A stretch of 64,000 bases of DNA from Mesorhizobium loti (GTDB lineage Bacteria > Pseudomonadota > Alphaproteobacteria > Rhizobiales > Rhizobiaceae). Below the pieces are notes generated by a model that ran no database searches, had not been told where the DNA came from, and saw only the letters and a list, made by a program, of their open reading frames with translations. The stretch covers positions 5,027,001-5,091,000 of the forward strand of contig CP050293.1 of the NCBI GenBank assembly GCA_014189435.1. Direction: 5' to 3'. Made by a program: the position numbers and the translations under genes. Numbering within the stretch: the stretch's first letter is position 1; every line of letters starts with the position of its first letter. Positions 19,709-28,852 of this stretch are shown piece by piece.

Positions 19709-21562
19709 ATGCCATCATCTTTGATCCGGCGCGGAGTATGGACGATCGGCGCTGCCGGTATCGTCATCGCGCTGGTGGTTGCCGCCCTGCCGCTGATCGC
19801 CTCCACCCGTATCGTGCGCGACCGCATCGCCTGGGAAATGAGTGCGTGGAGCGGCTTTCGGGTCGCCATCGAAGGTTCGCCGCGCATCGAGGTCTGGCCG
19901 ACATTCCGCGCCATCCTGACCGATGTGACGCTCTCACAATGGACCGACACCGAGGCGCCGCCGGTCGTCGAAGCAGAGCGGGTCGAGGTCGACCTTTCCG
20001 CCATGGCGGCCCTGCGCGGCGACGTGGTGTTTTCGACGGCACGGCTGGTGCGGCCGACGATCCGGGTTCAGCGCACGCCAACCGGCCTCTTCCTGCCCGC
20101 CGTCCCGACCGGCGGGCGCATCACGCGCTCTATCGACACGGCGCGCGGCGTGGTCAATGCCGACCCCGCCAAGCCGGATCTCGACAAGCTGCCGACCGAC
20201 ACATTCGGCACGGTCGAGTTCCGCGACGGCCGCATGGTGGCCTCCATCGCCGGCAAGGACGTCGAGATCCTGAGCAGTTTGACCGGCCAGGCGAATTGGG
20301 CGGCGATGAACAGCAATGCGACGCTGTCGGCAACAGGGATCTGGCGCGGCGAAAGCGTTGCGCTGGACGTCGCCTCGCCGAAACCGCTTGTGCTGTTTGC
20401 CGGCGGTACGGCGCCGCTCACGCTATCCTTCAAGGCGGCACCCGCCACCTTCTCGTTCGATGGCACGGCCAGCATGTCCGAGAATACATATTTCGACGGC
20501 CAGGCGAAATTCTCGGCACCCTCGCTACGGCGTGTCCTGGAATGGTCGCAGGCCGGCATTGCGCCGGGCGCTGCGATCGGCTCGGTCAGCATTTCGAGCA
20601 AGATCACGGCAACGGGCGGGCGCGTCAAATTCGACAACACGGCCATTGCCCTGGACAACAATCCGGGAATGGGTGCGCTGGACCTCTCGCTTGGCGAAGC
20701 GCAACCGGTGATCTCCGGCACGCTCGCCTTCGACACGCTCGACCTCAGATCGTTCCTCTCCGCCTTCACGCCGCTGGCGCCGACCGGAGGGGCGGGGCCC
20801 GGCGAAATCGACACAAGTTTCGCCGACAAGATCAACCTCGATCTGAGGTTGTCGGCAGCGCACGCCACGGCGGGGCCTATCCAGCTCGCCGATGTCGCCG
20901 CCACCGCCCAGGTCAAGGATGGTCTTTCCGTCTTCGACATCTCCGACGCCTCGGCCTTCGGCGGCAACATCCAGACCAGCCTTCGCTTCGACCGCAAGCC
21001 GGAAGGCTCGCAGGTCGAGATCCGGCTGCTGGCGTCCGACATCGACGGCGGTGCCTTTGGCACGGCGGCAGGCATGACCCGGCTGGTGCCGGTGGGCACT
21101 GGCACCGTCTCGGTGATCCTCAAGGGACCAGGCAGAACCTGGGACTCCATCTTCGACAATGCCGACGGCTCGGTTTCGGCGACCTTCGGGCCAGGTGCAT
21201 TGAGCAAACTCAACCTGCCGGCCTTCCTCAAGCATACCGAACAAGGCGGCTTCTTCGCGCTTGACGACGTCTCCGACGGAACGCTGCCGATCGACGGCGC
21301 CGAGATCAAGGCCACCATTTCGAAGGGCGTGGCACGGATCGACAAGGCCGAAGCCAATTCGGCGAAGTACAAGATTTGGCTGTCGGGCATCGCCTCCTAC
21401 GCCGGACGAGGACTGGCATTGTCCGGCGGTGTCATCCAGGCGGACCAGGCGGCAACGCAGACCAATGGTCAGCAAGGCCCCAACCAGTCGTCGTTCTTTG
21501 TCGGCGGGACATGGAGCACGCCGTTCATTTCCCCGATCAGCCGCGGCGTTTCGGGGGAATAA
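19709..21562 (+). CDS. AsmA family protein
   Basis: The 617-residue protein has one N-terminal membrane anchor (GVWTIGAAGIVIALVVAALPLI) followed by the AsmA start pattern (LIASTRIVRDRIAWEMSAWSG, then SGFRVAIEGSPRIEVWPTFRA in part) and a large periplasmic beta-rich region; the C-terminal part has the ASDIDGGAFGTAAG repeat-like strand segment and a VSVILKGPGR block seen in AsmA. AsmA-like proteins form grooved bridges between membranes and are tied to lipid transport and outer-membrane assembly. It stands alone between aacS and the pot operon. The family is clear; the specific cargo is not. Confidence 0.85.
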   Translation: MPSSLIRRGVWTIGAAGIVIALVVAALPLIASTRIVRDRIAWEMSAWSGFRVAIEGSPRIEVWPTFRAILTDVTLSQWTDTEAPPVVEAERVEVDLSAMAALRGDVVFSTARLVRPTIRVQRTPTGLFLPAVPTGGRITRSIDTARGVVNADPAKPDLDKLPTDTFGTVEFRDGRMVASIAGKDVEILSSLTGQANWAAMNSNATLSATGIWRGESVALDVASPKPLVLFAGGTAPLTLSFKAAPATFSFDGTASMSENTYFDGQAKFSAPSLRRVLEWSQAGIAPGAAIGSVSISSKITATGGRVKFDNTAIALDNNPGMGALDLSLGEAQPVISGTLAFDTLDLRSFLSAFTPLAPTGGAGPGEIDTSFADKINLDLRLSAAHATAGPIQLADVAATAQVKDGLSVFDISDASAFGGNIQTSLRFDRKPEGSQVEIRLLASDIDGGAFGTAAGMTRLVPVGTGTVSVILKGPGRTWDSIFDNADGSVSATFGPGALSKLNLPAFLKHTEQGGFFALDDVSDGTLPIDGAEIKATISKGVARIDKAEANSAKYKIWLSGIASYAGRGLALSGGVIQADQAATQTNGQQGPNQSSFFVGGTWSTPFISPISRGVSGE

Positions 21563-21582
21563 GCAGCCGCGCCTTCCATCTT

Positions 21583-22401
21583 TCAGCCGCGCTGCGCGGC
21601 CCGCTCGTCGAGTTGGCGCTGCACCTCACGCCGCTTGTTGGCAAGCGAGGCGATGACGACGCCAATTGCCACAACGGCGATCAGGATGGTGCAGGCGGCG
21701 TTGATCTCCGGCGTCACGCCGAGGCGAACCTGGCTGTAGATCTTCATCGGCAGCGTCGTGGCGCCCGGCCCGGAGGTGAAGCTGGCGATGACCAGATCGT
21801 CGAGCGACAGAGTGAAGGCCAGCATCCAGCCGGAGACGATGGCCGGCATGATCACCGGCAGCGTGATCTGGAAGAAGGTCTTCACCGGCGTTGCGCCCAG
21901 ATCCATCGCTGCTTCCTCAAGCGAGCGGTCAAAGGTGATGAGGCGCGACTGTACGACGACAGCGACGAAGCACATGGTCAGTGTGATGTGGGCGAGCGTC
22001 ACGGTGAGGAAGCCGCGGTCGAGGCCGACAGCGACGAAGAGCAGCAGCAGCGACAGGCCGGTGATGACTTCCGGCATGACCAGCGGCGCAAAGACCATGC
22101 CTGAAAACAGCACCCTGCCCTTGAAGCGCGTGTAGCGGGTCAAGGTGAGTGCAGCCAGAGTGCCCAGCACCGTCGCAACGGTGGCCGAAATCAGGCCAAC
22201 ACGCGCCGTAACCCAGGTCGCGTCCATGAGGCCCTGGTTGTGGAACAGCGAGACGTACCATTTGGTCGAGAAACCGCCCCAGACGGTGACCAGTTTCGAC
22301 TCGTTGAAGGAGAAGACGATGAGCAGCACGATCGGCAAATAGAGAAAGGCAAAGCCAAGCACGATCGAGGTGATGTTGAAGCGGCTCCAGGTGGCGTTCA
22401 T
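21583..22401 (-). CDS. potI: polyamine ABC transporter permease, PotI type
   Basis: The 272-residue inner-membrane protein has six predicted membrane segments and the EAA loop (RSLEEAAMDLGATPVKTFFQITLPVIMPAI in two parts) that docks the ATPase. Length and order match PotI/PotC, the second permease of spermidine/putrescine importers. It is the last gene of the potF-G-H-I unit; PotH ends four bases upstream of its start, suggesting translational coupling. Confidence 0.9.
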   Translation of the reverse strand: MNATWSRFNITSIVLGFAFLYLPIVLLIVFSFNESKLVTVWGGFSTKWYVSLFHNQGLMDATWVTARVGLISATVATVLGTLAALTLTRYTRFKGRVLFSGMVFAPLVMPEVITGLSLLLLFVAVGLDRGFLTVTLAHITLTMCFVAVVVQSRLITFDRSLEEAAMDLGATPVKTFFQITLPVIMPAIVSGWMLAFTLSLDDLVIASFTSGPGATTLPMKIYSQVRLGVTPEINAACTILIAVVAIGVVIASLANKRREVQRQLDERAAQRG

Positions 22402-22405
22402 GAGG

Positions 22406-23380
22406 TCACCTGTCCATTTCTTGAGCGCGCGCCTGAGCCCGCTGGAAGAGCATGATCGGCACGATCAGCAGCAACAGCAGGATGACGGCCACGGCCGACG
22501 ATACCGGCCAGTCGCGATTGGCGAAGAACTCGTTCCACAACGTCTTGCCGATCATCAGCGTCTGCGATCCACCGAGCAGGTCGGGAATGACGAACTCGCC
22601 GACCGCGGGGATGAACACCAGCAGGCAACCGGCGATGACGCCGGGCAGCGACAGCGGGAAAGTGATCTTCCAAAACGCGCTGGTCGGCGGGCAGCCGAGA
22701 TCCTTGGCTGCCTCGATCAGCGAATAATCCATCTTCTCAAGCGCGGAATAGAGCGGCAGCACCATGAACGGCAGGTAGGAATAGACGATACCGATGAAGA
22801 TCGCCGTATAGGTGTTGAGGATGATCAGCGGCTGGTGGATGACGCCGGTGGCGAGCAGCAGCTGATTGAGCAGCCCCTCGGGCTTGAGAATGCCGATCCA
22901 GGCGTAGACGCGGATCAGGAACGAGGTCCAGAACGGCAGGATCACCAGCATCAGCAAGGTCGGGCGGATCGTCGCCGGTGCGCGCGCCATGCCGTAGGCG
23001 ATCGGATAGCCGACGAGCAATGTCAGGATCGTCGAGATCGCGGCGATGATGACGCTGGTCACATAGGCGTTGAAGTAGAGCGCGTCCTGCGTCAGCCAGG
23101 CGTAGTTGTCGAGGCTGAGTTGTTTCAGCTGGGTAAGGAACCCGGAAATGCCGCCGCCGAAATCGAGTGCCGGCGTATAGGGCGGAATGGCGATCGCCGT
23201 CTGCGACAGCGAGATCTTGAAGACGATGACGAACGGAATGAGGAAGAAGAACAGCAGCCAAACATAGGGGATGATGATGACCAGGCGGCCAAAGAAGGCG
23301 GCGCCCAGCCTGGCGAGGGCGGATTTGCCGGCATTGGTTGCCGGAGAGGCTGATGCGGTGGTGACGGCGGCGCTCGACAT
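22406..23380 (-). CDS. potH: polyamine ABC transporter permease, PotH type
   Basis: The 324-residue permease has a cytoplasmic N-terminal part rich in Ala/Ser, six membrane segments and the EAA loop (DYSLIEAAKDLGCPPTSAFWK). It matches PotH/PotB in length and order and pairs with PotI to form the channel. It starts 9 bases downstream of the potG stop, so the three inner-membrane and ATPase genes form one tight operon. Confidence 0.9.
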   Translation of the reverse strand: MSSAAVTTASASPATNAGKSALARLGAAFFGRLVIIIPYVWLLFFFLIPFVIVFKISLSQTAIAIPPYTPALDFGGGISGFLTQLKQLSLDNYAWLTQDALYFNAYVTSVIIAAISTILTLLVGYPIAYGMARAPATIRPTLLMLVILPFWTSFLIRVYAWIGILKPEGLLNQLLLATGVIHQPLIILNTYTAIFIGIVYSYLPFMVLPLYSALEKMDYSLIEAAKDLGCPPTSAFWKITFPLSLPGVIAGCLLVFIPAVGEFVIPDLLGGSQTLMIGKTLWNEFFANRDWPVSSAVAVILLLLLIVPIMLFQRAQARAQEMDR

Positions 23381-23389
23381 GGTCGCCCC

Positions 23390-24529
23390 CTACCGCGTCA
23401 GCACGACGCCGGCGTCGGGCCGGAAGGAAACCCAGGCGCGGTCGTTCCAGCTCAACGGATCCTCGGTGATGCGGGCCGCGTTCATGGTGCTCGCGCGCAC
23501 CACCTGGCCGTCGTCCAGCCTGACGTGATAGACGGTCATGTCGCCGAGATAGGCGATGTCGTAGACCTCGCCCTCTATCGCGTTGACCGCCTCGGCCGGC
23601 TTCTTCGACGACACCTTGATCTTTTCCGGCCTGATGGCGAAGGTGACGGCCGTTCCGGCGCCGGCGGTGCCGGCATTGTCGGTGCGGATGGTGATGCCAT
23701 TGCCGGCATCGATGCTGGCGCTGCCGGCCTCGCCACGCGCGATCTTGCCTTCGAACATGTTCACATTGCCGACGAAGCCGGCGACGAAGCGCGACCCTGG
23801 CGCCTCATAGACTTCGGCCGGCGTTGCCACCTGCATCACCTCGCCCTTGTCGATGATGGCGATGCGATCGGCCATCGTCATCGCCTCTTCCTGGTCGTGG
23901 GTGACGACGACGAAGGTCAGGCCGAGGTTCTGCTGCAGGTCCATCAATTCGAACTGCGTTTCCTCGCGCAGTTTCTTGTCCAAAGCGCCAAGCGGCTCGT
24001 CGAGCAGCAGCACCTTCGGCCGCTTGGCGACCGAGCGGGCGAGTGCGACGCGCTGGCGCTGGCCGCCGGACAGCTGATGCGGCTTGCGCTTGGCGAACTG
24101 CTCGAGCTTGACCAGCTTCAGCATCTCGGCAACGCGCGACGCGATCTCGGGCTTCGGCATGCCGTCCTGCTTGAGGCCGAAGGCGATGTTGTTCTCGACC
24201 GTCATGTGCGGGAACAGCGCATAGGACTGGAACATCATGTTGACCGGCCGCCGGTAGGGCGGGATGCCGCGCAGATCCTGGCCGTCGAGCAGGATGCGGC
24301 CGGCCGTCGGCTCCTCGAAGCCCGCGAGCATCCTGAGCAGCGTCGATTTTCCGCAACCGGAGGCGCCGAGCAGAGCGAAGAACTCGCGCTCGAAGATGGT
24401 CAGCGACAGGTTGTTGACGGCTGTGAAGTCACCGAACTTCTTAGTGACGTTGTCGAACTGGATATAAGGCTTGGCATTCGGGTCGTTCCACGGCGCAAAA
24501 TCCCTGCGGATGCTGCCAAGCGATTTCAT
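23390..24529 (-). CDS. potG: polyamine ABC transporter ATP-binding protein, PotG/PotA type
   Basis: The 379-residue ATPase has Walker A GASGCGKST (residues 55-63), the signature LSGGQRQR near 153, Walker B VLLLDEP (173-179), the H-loop VVTHDQEEAMT and a C-terminal TOBE domain. The start MKSLGSIRRDFAPWNDPNAK matches PotG proteins, which carry a short N-terminal extension. It energises uptake of putrescine or spermidine. A strong hairpin separates it from the upstream binding-protein gene. Confidence 0.9.
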   Translation of the reverse strand: MKSLGSIRRDFAPWNDPNAKPYIQFDNVTKKFGDFTAVNNLSLTIFEREFFALLGASGCGKSTLLRMLAGFEEPTAGRILLDGQDLRGIPPYRRPVNMMFQSYALFPHMTVENNIAFGLKQDGMPKPEIASRVAEMLKLVKLEQFAKRKPHQLSGGQRQRVALARSVAKRPKVLLLDEPLGALDKKLREETQFELMDLQQNLGLTFVVVTHDQEEAMTMADRIAIIDKGEVMQVATPAEVYEAPGSRFVAGFVGNVNMFEGKIARGEAGSASIDAGNGITIRTDNAGTAGAGTAVTFAIRPEKIKVSSKKPAEAVNAIEGEVYDIAYLGDMTVYHVRLDDGQVVRASTMNAARITEDPLSWNDRAWVSFRPDAGVVLTR

Positions 24530-24571
24530 GTCCCACTCCGTCCTGATTCTTGCTTCTTGCCCCAGAAAAGA

Positions 24572-24602
24572 ATGGTCCCGGGCAGGTGGCTGCCGGGACC
24601 AT
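24572..24602 (-). terminator. intercistronic hairpin between potF and potG
   Basis: Arms ATGGTCCCGG and CCGGGACCAT, with further pairing GCAG/CTGC inside, lie 11 bases after the potF stop. No T-run follows in the direction of transcription. Such hairpins after a binding-protein gene often protect its mRNA or partly stop transcription so that the binding protein is made in excess. Confidence 0.6.
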
Positions 24603-24613
24603 GTCGGATTTGC

Positions 24614-25711
24614 TTACTGGCCAGTAACGATCTTGGTCCAGGTGCGCGTGATGACGCGCTGGGTCTTGGGATCGTATGGCGAGACGGTGTAGAGCTTCTT
24701 TATCGTCTCGGCATCGGGATAAACCGAAAGATCATCCAACAGTGCCTTGTCGACGAATTGCTGCGAAGCCTTGTTGCCGTTTGCGTAGAGCACGTAGTTC
24801 GACGACTTGGCGATAACTTCCGGCTTCATCATGTAATTGATGAACTCGAGCGCTTCCGCAACATGCGGCGCGTCCGCAGGGATCGCCATCTGGTCGAACC
24901 ACATCTGAGCGCCCTCCTTCGGCACGGAATAGCCGATCTCGACGCCTTGCTTGGCCTCGACCGCACGGTTGCGGGCCTGGAACACGTCACCCGACCAGCC
25001 GACCGCCAGGCAGATATCGCCGTTGGCGAGCGCGTTAATGTATTCGGAGGAGTGGAACTTTCGGATGTAAGGCCGGACCTTGAGCAACGTCTCCTCGGCC
25101 TTGGCGATATCGTCTGGCGACGTGCTGTTCGGGTCGAGGTTGAGATATTTCAAGGCCGCCGGAATGATGTCGGCCGGCGAGTCCAGCACATAGACGCCGC
25201 AGTCCTTCAACTTGGCCAGGCTGTCGGGATTGAAGAAGACATCCCAGCTGTCGATCTTGTCGGTGCCGAGTGCCGCCTGCACCTTCTTGATGTTGTAGCC
25301 GATGCCAACCGTGCCCCACATGTAATTGACCGAGTATTCGTTGCCGGGGTCATACTTGGCGGTTCGCTCCGAAACCGTATCCCACATGTTGGAAATGTTC
25401 GGCAGCTTCGACTTGTCGAGCTTCTGGAACACCCCGGCCTGGATCTGGCGCGCGAGGAAATTGCCGCTGGGCACGACGACGTCATAGCCGCTGCCGCCGG
25501 CAAGCAGCTTGGTTTCAAGGATTTCGTTGGAATCGAAGGTGTCGTAGACGACCTTGATGCCGGTTTCCTTGGTGAAATCGTCGATGATCGAACTGTCGAT
25601 ATAGTCCGACCAGTTGAAGACGTTGACGACACGGTCTTCGGCGTGACCGCCGACGGTGAAAAGCGTCAGAAATACCGAGGTTGCCGAAAGCCAGAGCGCT
25701 TTGCGGATCAT
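24614..25711 (-). CDS. potF: polyamine ABC transporter substrate-binding protein, PotF type
   Basis: The 365-residue protein has a signal peptide (LWLSATSVFLTLFTVGGHA) and the PotD/PotF start VVNVFNWSDYIDSSIIDDFTK, in which the Trp-Ser-Asp-Tyr residues line the polyamine pocket. The GYDVVVPSGNFLARQ and VNYMWGTVGIGYN segments are typical of PotF (putrescine-specific) and relatives. It acts in the periplasm and delivers polyamine to PotHI. It is the first gene of the operon; the puuA and puuB genes near 32-35 kb would break the substrate down. Confidence 0.92.
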   Translation of the reverse strand: MIRKALWLSATSVFLTLFTVGGHAEDRVVNVFNWSDYIDSSIIDDFTKETGIKVVYDTFDSNEILETKLLAGGSGYDVVVPSGNFLARQIQAGVFQKLDKSKLPNISNMWDTVSERTAKYDPGNEYSVNYMWGTVGIGYNIKKVQAALGTDKIDSWDVFFNPDSLAKLKDCGVYVLDSPADIIPAALKYLNLDPNSTSPDDIAKAEETLLKVRPYIRKFHSSEYINALANGDICLAVGWSGDVFQARNRAVEAKQGVEIGYSVPKEGAQMWFDQMAIPADAPHVAEALEFINYMMKPEVIAKSSNYVLYANGNKASQQFVDKALLDDLSVYPDAETIKKLYTVSPYDPKTQRVITRTWTKIVTGQ

Positions 25712-26061
25712 GCTATTCTCCTTTGGTGAGTGTTCCTTCGCCGGCTCGTCGTGGTGTCAGCGCGACCGTGCTTTTGTTTCAGACTATTGAGCTTTCCAAG
25801 GGGCGACAAGCGCGAACTGCCGACACCATGCGGGCGGTCCGATGAGCGGCGAGAGATGGCTCTGTGCCCCTGCGGCGGCCTGGGAGGCATGCCGCTATCG
25901 TCAGAGGCTTTCGCCGTGGCGCGGGCAAAGATACGACGATGTGGTCCGGTCTCGATCTGACCGGGGGGGAGACTTGGCAAGATACGCCTGTCTTGTTGTT
26001 GCCGTATTCCCAGCCTGCCCGCGCGGCTACGAAGTTGTCAATGGCAAAGCTGCGCGCCGCC
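25712..26061. other. 350-bp region upstream of potF
   Basis: This holds the pot promoter and the 3' side of the downstream-facing DMT gene. I see no convincing small gene, riboswitch fold or clear operator. Confidence 0.45.
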
Positions 26062-27015
26062 TCAATTAGGCGACGGCACTCCGGTAACCCCAGCGCGCTC
26101 GGGCCGTGTCTGGCGCTTGAATTCGAGCCCGATATGGACGAGCAGCGCCGTGACCACCACCGCGCCACCGATGATGGTGCGCGCCGACGGCACCTCGGAA
26201 TGGATCAGCCAGACCCATATAGGGCCGAGGATCGGCTCGAACGTGCCGAGCAGTGCGGCGATGGCCGCCGGAATCAGCCGTGCGCCGGTGGCGAAGAACG
26301 CGAGGCCAATGCCGAGATTGACCACGCCGAAAGCAAAGAGAAAGCCCATGTCACTGGCCGATACAGTGAATGTCGATGCCTGCGAGGCGGCAAAGCCGGC
26401 CGCAAGCATGGTGCCGAGGCAGGTCGCCGGCGTCATGCGTACGCTGGAAAACCGCCGGGTGATGACGGTGGCGATCGAGAACATGACCGCGATCAACAGC
26501 GCCAGCCCGTCGCCTATGGGCGAGACGGCGCCATTGAGCGATTCCGACACCATGATGGCGACGCCGGCGATGACGGCGGCAATCGCCACCCAGGTCGTGA
26601 TACCAACCTTTTCGCGGAACAACGCCCAGGCAAACAGCGCCGCCAGCAACGGCACGCCGGCCTGCATCAACAGGATGTTGGCGACGGTGGTGTAGCCAAG
26701 CGCCACGACGAACGCGGTCGATGCGGTGGCGAAGCAGATCCCGACGCCAAGGCCGGGCAGACCCATGTCACGGAACATTTTCAGCATGCCGCGCCAGCCG
26801 TCGCGCCAGACCATGAAGCAGATCAGGAAGGCGGCTGCCCAGATGGAGCGCCAGAAAATAACCGTCCAGCTGTCGCCGGTGGTGATGAAGCGGGCGATGG
26901 TGCCGCCGAAACTCCACATCAGCGCCGACAGGAACACCAAAAGCATGCCGACGCGTTCCTCGCGCGGCGAGACGGCTGGCGATGCGACGATCGGCGATGA
27001 TGCGGTGTCGGTCAT
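26062..27015 (-). CDS. EamA/DMT-family transporter
   Basis: From the ATG at 27015 (MTDTASSPIVASPAVSPREE) the protein has 317 residues and ten predicted membrane segments in two EamA repeats: the first starts LLVFLSALMWSFGGTIARF, the second includes GDGLALLIAVMFSIATVITRRF and ends LGTFEPILGPIWVWLI, the typical EamA signature. Such drug/metabolite transporters mostly export amino acids or metabolites. The frame is open further upstream to 27270, but that part overlaps the regulator's 3' end and looks non-coding. Substrate unknown. Confidence 0.85.
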   Translation of the reverse strand: MTDTASSPIVASPAVSPREERVGMLLVFLSALMWSFGGTIARFITTGDSWTVIFWRSIWAAAFLICFMVWRDGWRGMLKMFRDMGLPGLGVGICFATASTAFVVALGYTTVANILLMQAGVPLLAALFAWALFREKVGITTWVAIAAVIAGVAIMVSESLNGAVSPIGDGLALLIAVMFSIATVITRRFSSVRMTPATCLGTMLAAGFAASQASTFTVSASDMGFLFAFGVVNLGIGLAFFATGARLIPAAIAALLGTFEPILGPIWVWLIHSEVPSARTIIGGAVVVTALLVHIGLEFKRQTRPERAGVTGVPSPN

Positions 27016-27167
27016 GGGCGCGACTGTCGGGCTTTTGTGGACGGGACGATGCGCAAGGGACGACAAAAAGATACCCTGTTCGCGTAACGCAAAGCCGAAC
27101 CCCAGGGGTGAGCCAGCGACCGGCGACAATTGTGGCACCTTGCCTTGTGTGGCACCTTGCCTCGGCG

Positions 27168-28616
27168 TCACTGGAAATCGAAGGCGCTCAAGCCCGTCAC
27201 CATCTCGTCGAGGCCGAGCGGACGCGTCACCGGCGGTTCGGCGCGCGCCAGGCAGCCGACGCGTTCGCAAAGCCGGCAGGCAGGCCCGACCGGCGTCGCC
27301 GCGACAGTGCCGGCCCCGGCCTTTGCAGCGGCAACCGCGCCAGGCAGTGCCGCGCCGTAAATGATCTCGTCACGAAAGCCGATGTCGCAACCGAGCAGCA
27401 GCGCGGTGCGGCGCGGGCGTTCCGAGAACGCGCCTTGCGGCCCTTCCAGCGTGCGGGCGATGCACAGGAACTCGGCGCCGTCGGGCATTTCCACCGCCTC
27501 GACGAAGACCTGGCCGGGCTGGGTGAAGGCAACATGGACAGGCAGTTTGGGACAGCCGCCGCCGAAGCGGCTTTGCGGAAAGCCCTGGCTGCCGGCCTTG
27601 CGGAAGCGGTTGCCGGCATTGTCGACCTCCAGCATGAAGAACGGCACGCCTGAGGCACCCTGCCGCTGCAGCATGGTCAGCCGGTTCGCCGCCTGTTCGA
27701 AGGAGACACCGAAGCGCGAGCGCAGGACATCGATGTCGTAGCGGGCACGCACGGCAGCCGCGTGAAAAGCCTGATAGGGCATCATCAACGCATGCGCCGC
27801 ATAGCGGCCAAGTTCGAAGCGGGCCAGGCGGCGTGCCTCGTCGGTGGCCAGTTTGAGCGCCTGGATCTCGCCGGCGACCGCGACTGTCATGCGGATCAGA
27901 CAGGCCTCCATCGCGACTTCGCGCAACTGGTCGAACGGCGACAGGCGTTCGGACAGGAACAGGCGCTGCGAGTGGCGATCGTAACGGCGGCGCCAGTTCG
28001 GCATGGTGGCGACCGGCAGCACCTTGACCACGATGCCGTATTCGCGTTTCAGCCAGGCCTTCAGCGCGCCGAACAGATCGTCGCCGGGATCGAGCACCGA
28101 GGTGAACGCCGCGGCCTCCTCTTCGAGGGCTGCGAAATGGTTCGGCCGGCGCTCGAAAATCTCGTGCACCTCGTCGATCGGCAGGCGGGCGCCGGAAAGT
28201 GCCGTTGCGCGACCTTCGCGCGCCAAAAGCTCGTTGAGATCGGACAGGCGCTCGGCCTGCTCGCGATAGGCGCGGAACAGCTTTATCACCGCCGCGGACG
28301 CGTTGGGCGCTGCCTCGGCAAGCTCGATCAGTTCCTGATCGCCCGGCAATTCGCCGACCAGCAGGGGATCGGTGAACACCTCCTTCAAGGCAGCGACGGA
28401 TCCCCTTGCCTCGCCTTGCAGTTCGTGAGGATCGACCTTGTAGACGGACGCCAGCTTGAGGATCAGTTGCACCGTCAGAGGCCGCTGATTGCGCTCGATC
28501 AGGTTGAGATAGGATGGCGAAATACCGAGGCCCTCGGCCATCGCTGTCTGGGTCAGGCCCTTGGCGTTGCGGATACGGCGGATGCGCGGCCCGGCGAATA
28601 TTTTCTGGTCAGCCAT
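27168..28616 (-). CDS. short-chain acyl-CoA-sensing XRE regulator (ScfR/RamB/MccR type)
   Basis: The 482-residue protein has an N-terminal XRE helix-turn-helix (RIRRIRNAKGLTQTAMAEGL then GISPSYLNLIERNQRPL), a central IrrE/ImmA-like domain without an HExxH motif, and a C-terminal DUF2083-type domain with a Cys pair region (PACRLCERVGCLARA). This architecture is that of RamB/PrpC2-type regulators that control the glyoxylate shunt or propionate use by sensing acyl-CoA. It is divergent from isocitrate lyase, and four AATTTACA-like sites lie between them, which fits direct control of both genes. Start chosen at 28616 (MADQKIFAGPR). Confidence 0.85.
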   Translation of the reverse strand: MADQKIFAGPRIRRIRNAKGLTQTAMAEGLGISPSYLNLIERNQRPLTVQLILKLASVYKVDPHELQGEARGSVAALKEVFTDPLLVGELPGDQELIELAEAAPNASAAVIKLFRAYREQAERLSDLNELLAREGRATALSGARLPIDEVHEIFERRPNHFAALEEEAAAFTSVLDPGDDLFGALKAWLKREYGIVVKVLPVATMPNWRRRYDRHSQRLFLSERLSPFDQLREVAMEACLIRMTVAVAGEIQALKLATDEARRLARFELGRYAAHALMMPYQAFHAAAVRARYDIDVLRSRFGVSFEQAANRLTMLQRQGASGVPFFMLEVDNAGNRFRKAGSQGFPQSRFGGGCPKLPVHVAFTQPGQVFVEAVEMPDGAEFLCIARTLEGPQGAFSERPRRTALLLGCDIGFRDEIIYGAALPGAVAAAKAGAGTVAATPVGPACRLCERVGCLARAEPPVTRPLGLDEMVTGLSAFDFQ

Positions 28617-28633
28617 CGACTGTCCTTGACAGG

Positions 28634-28786
28634 AATTTACACAGATTTGGTGGCAACCTCGCTGTGCTGCCATTTACAATCATGACAAATTTACAGCGCG
28701 CGCCTGTCAAAGGCAACACAGGTTTTCCCTTATATCTCGCCGATTCTGTTGAATTTTCTGGCCCATTTCGCGCCGCAATGTAAATT
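28634..28786. promoter_or_regulatory. four AATTTACA-type boxes between the regulator and aceA
   Basis: AATTTACA occurs at 28634-28641 and 28688-28695, ATTTACA at 28672-28678, and the reverse complement TGTAAATT at 28779-28786. They crowd the 236-bp divergent promoter region and are the best candidates for operators of the adjacent XRE regulator. Confidence 0.55.
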
Positions 28787-28852
28787 CAGTCATATTCCGG
28801 TGCACAGATAATTGATGCCCGGACACCGCGCAGCAATCCTTCGGAGTGACCA

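Noticed and set aside
23525..25729. 734-residue plus-strand open frame opposite potG and potF
   Set aside because: It is a shadow of two certain genes on the minus strand; composition is unnatural and no domain is visible.
26062..27270. Longer start for the DMT transporter at 27270
   Set aside because: The extra 85 residues overlap the regulator's 3' end and are Arg/Pro-rich with no membrane segment.
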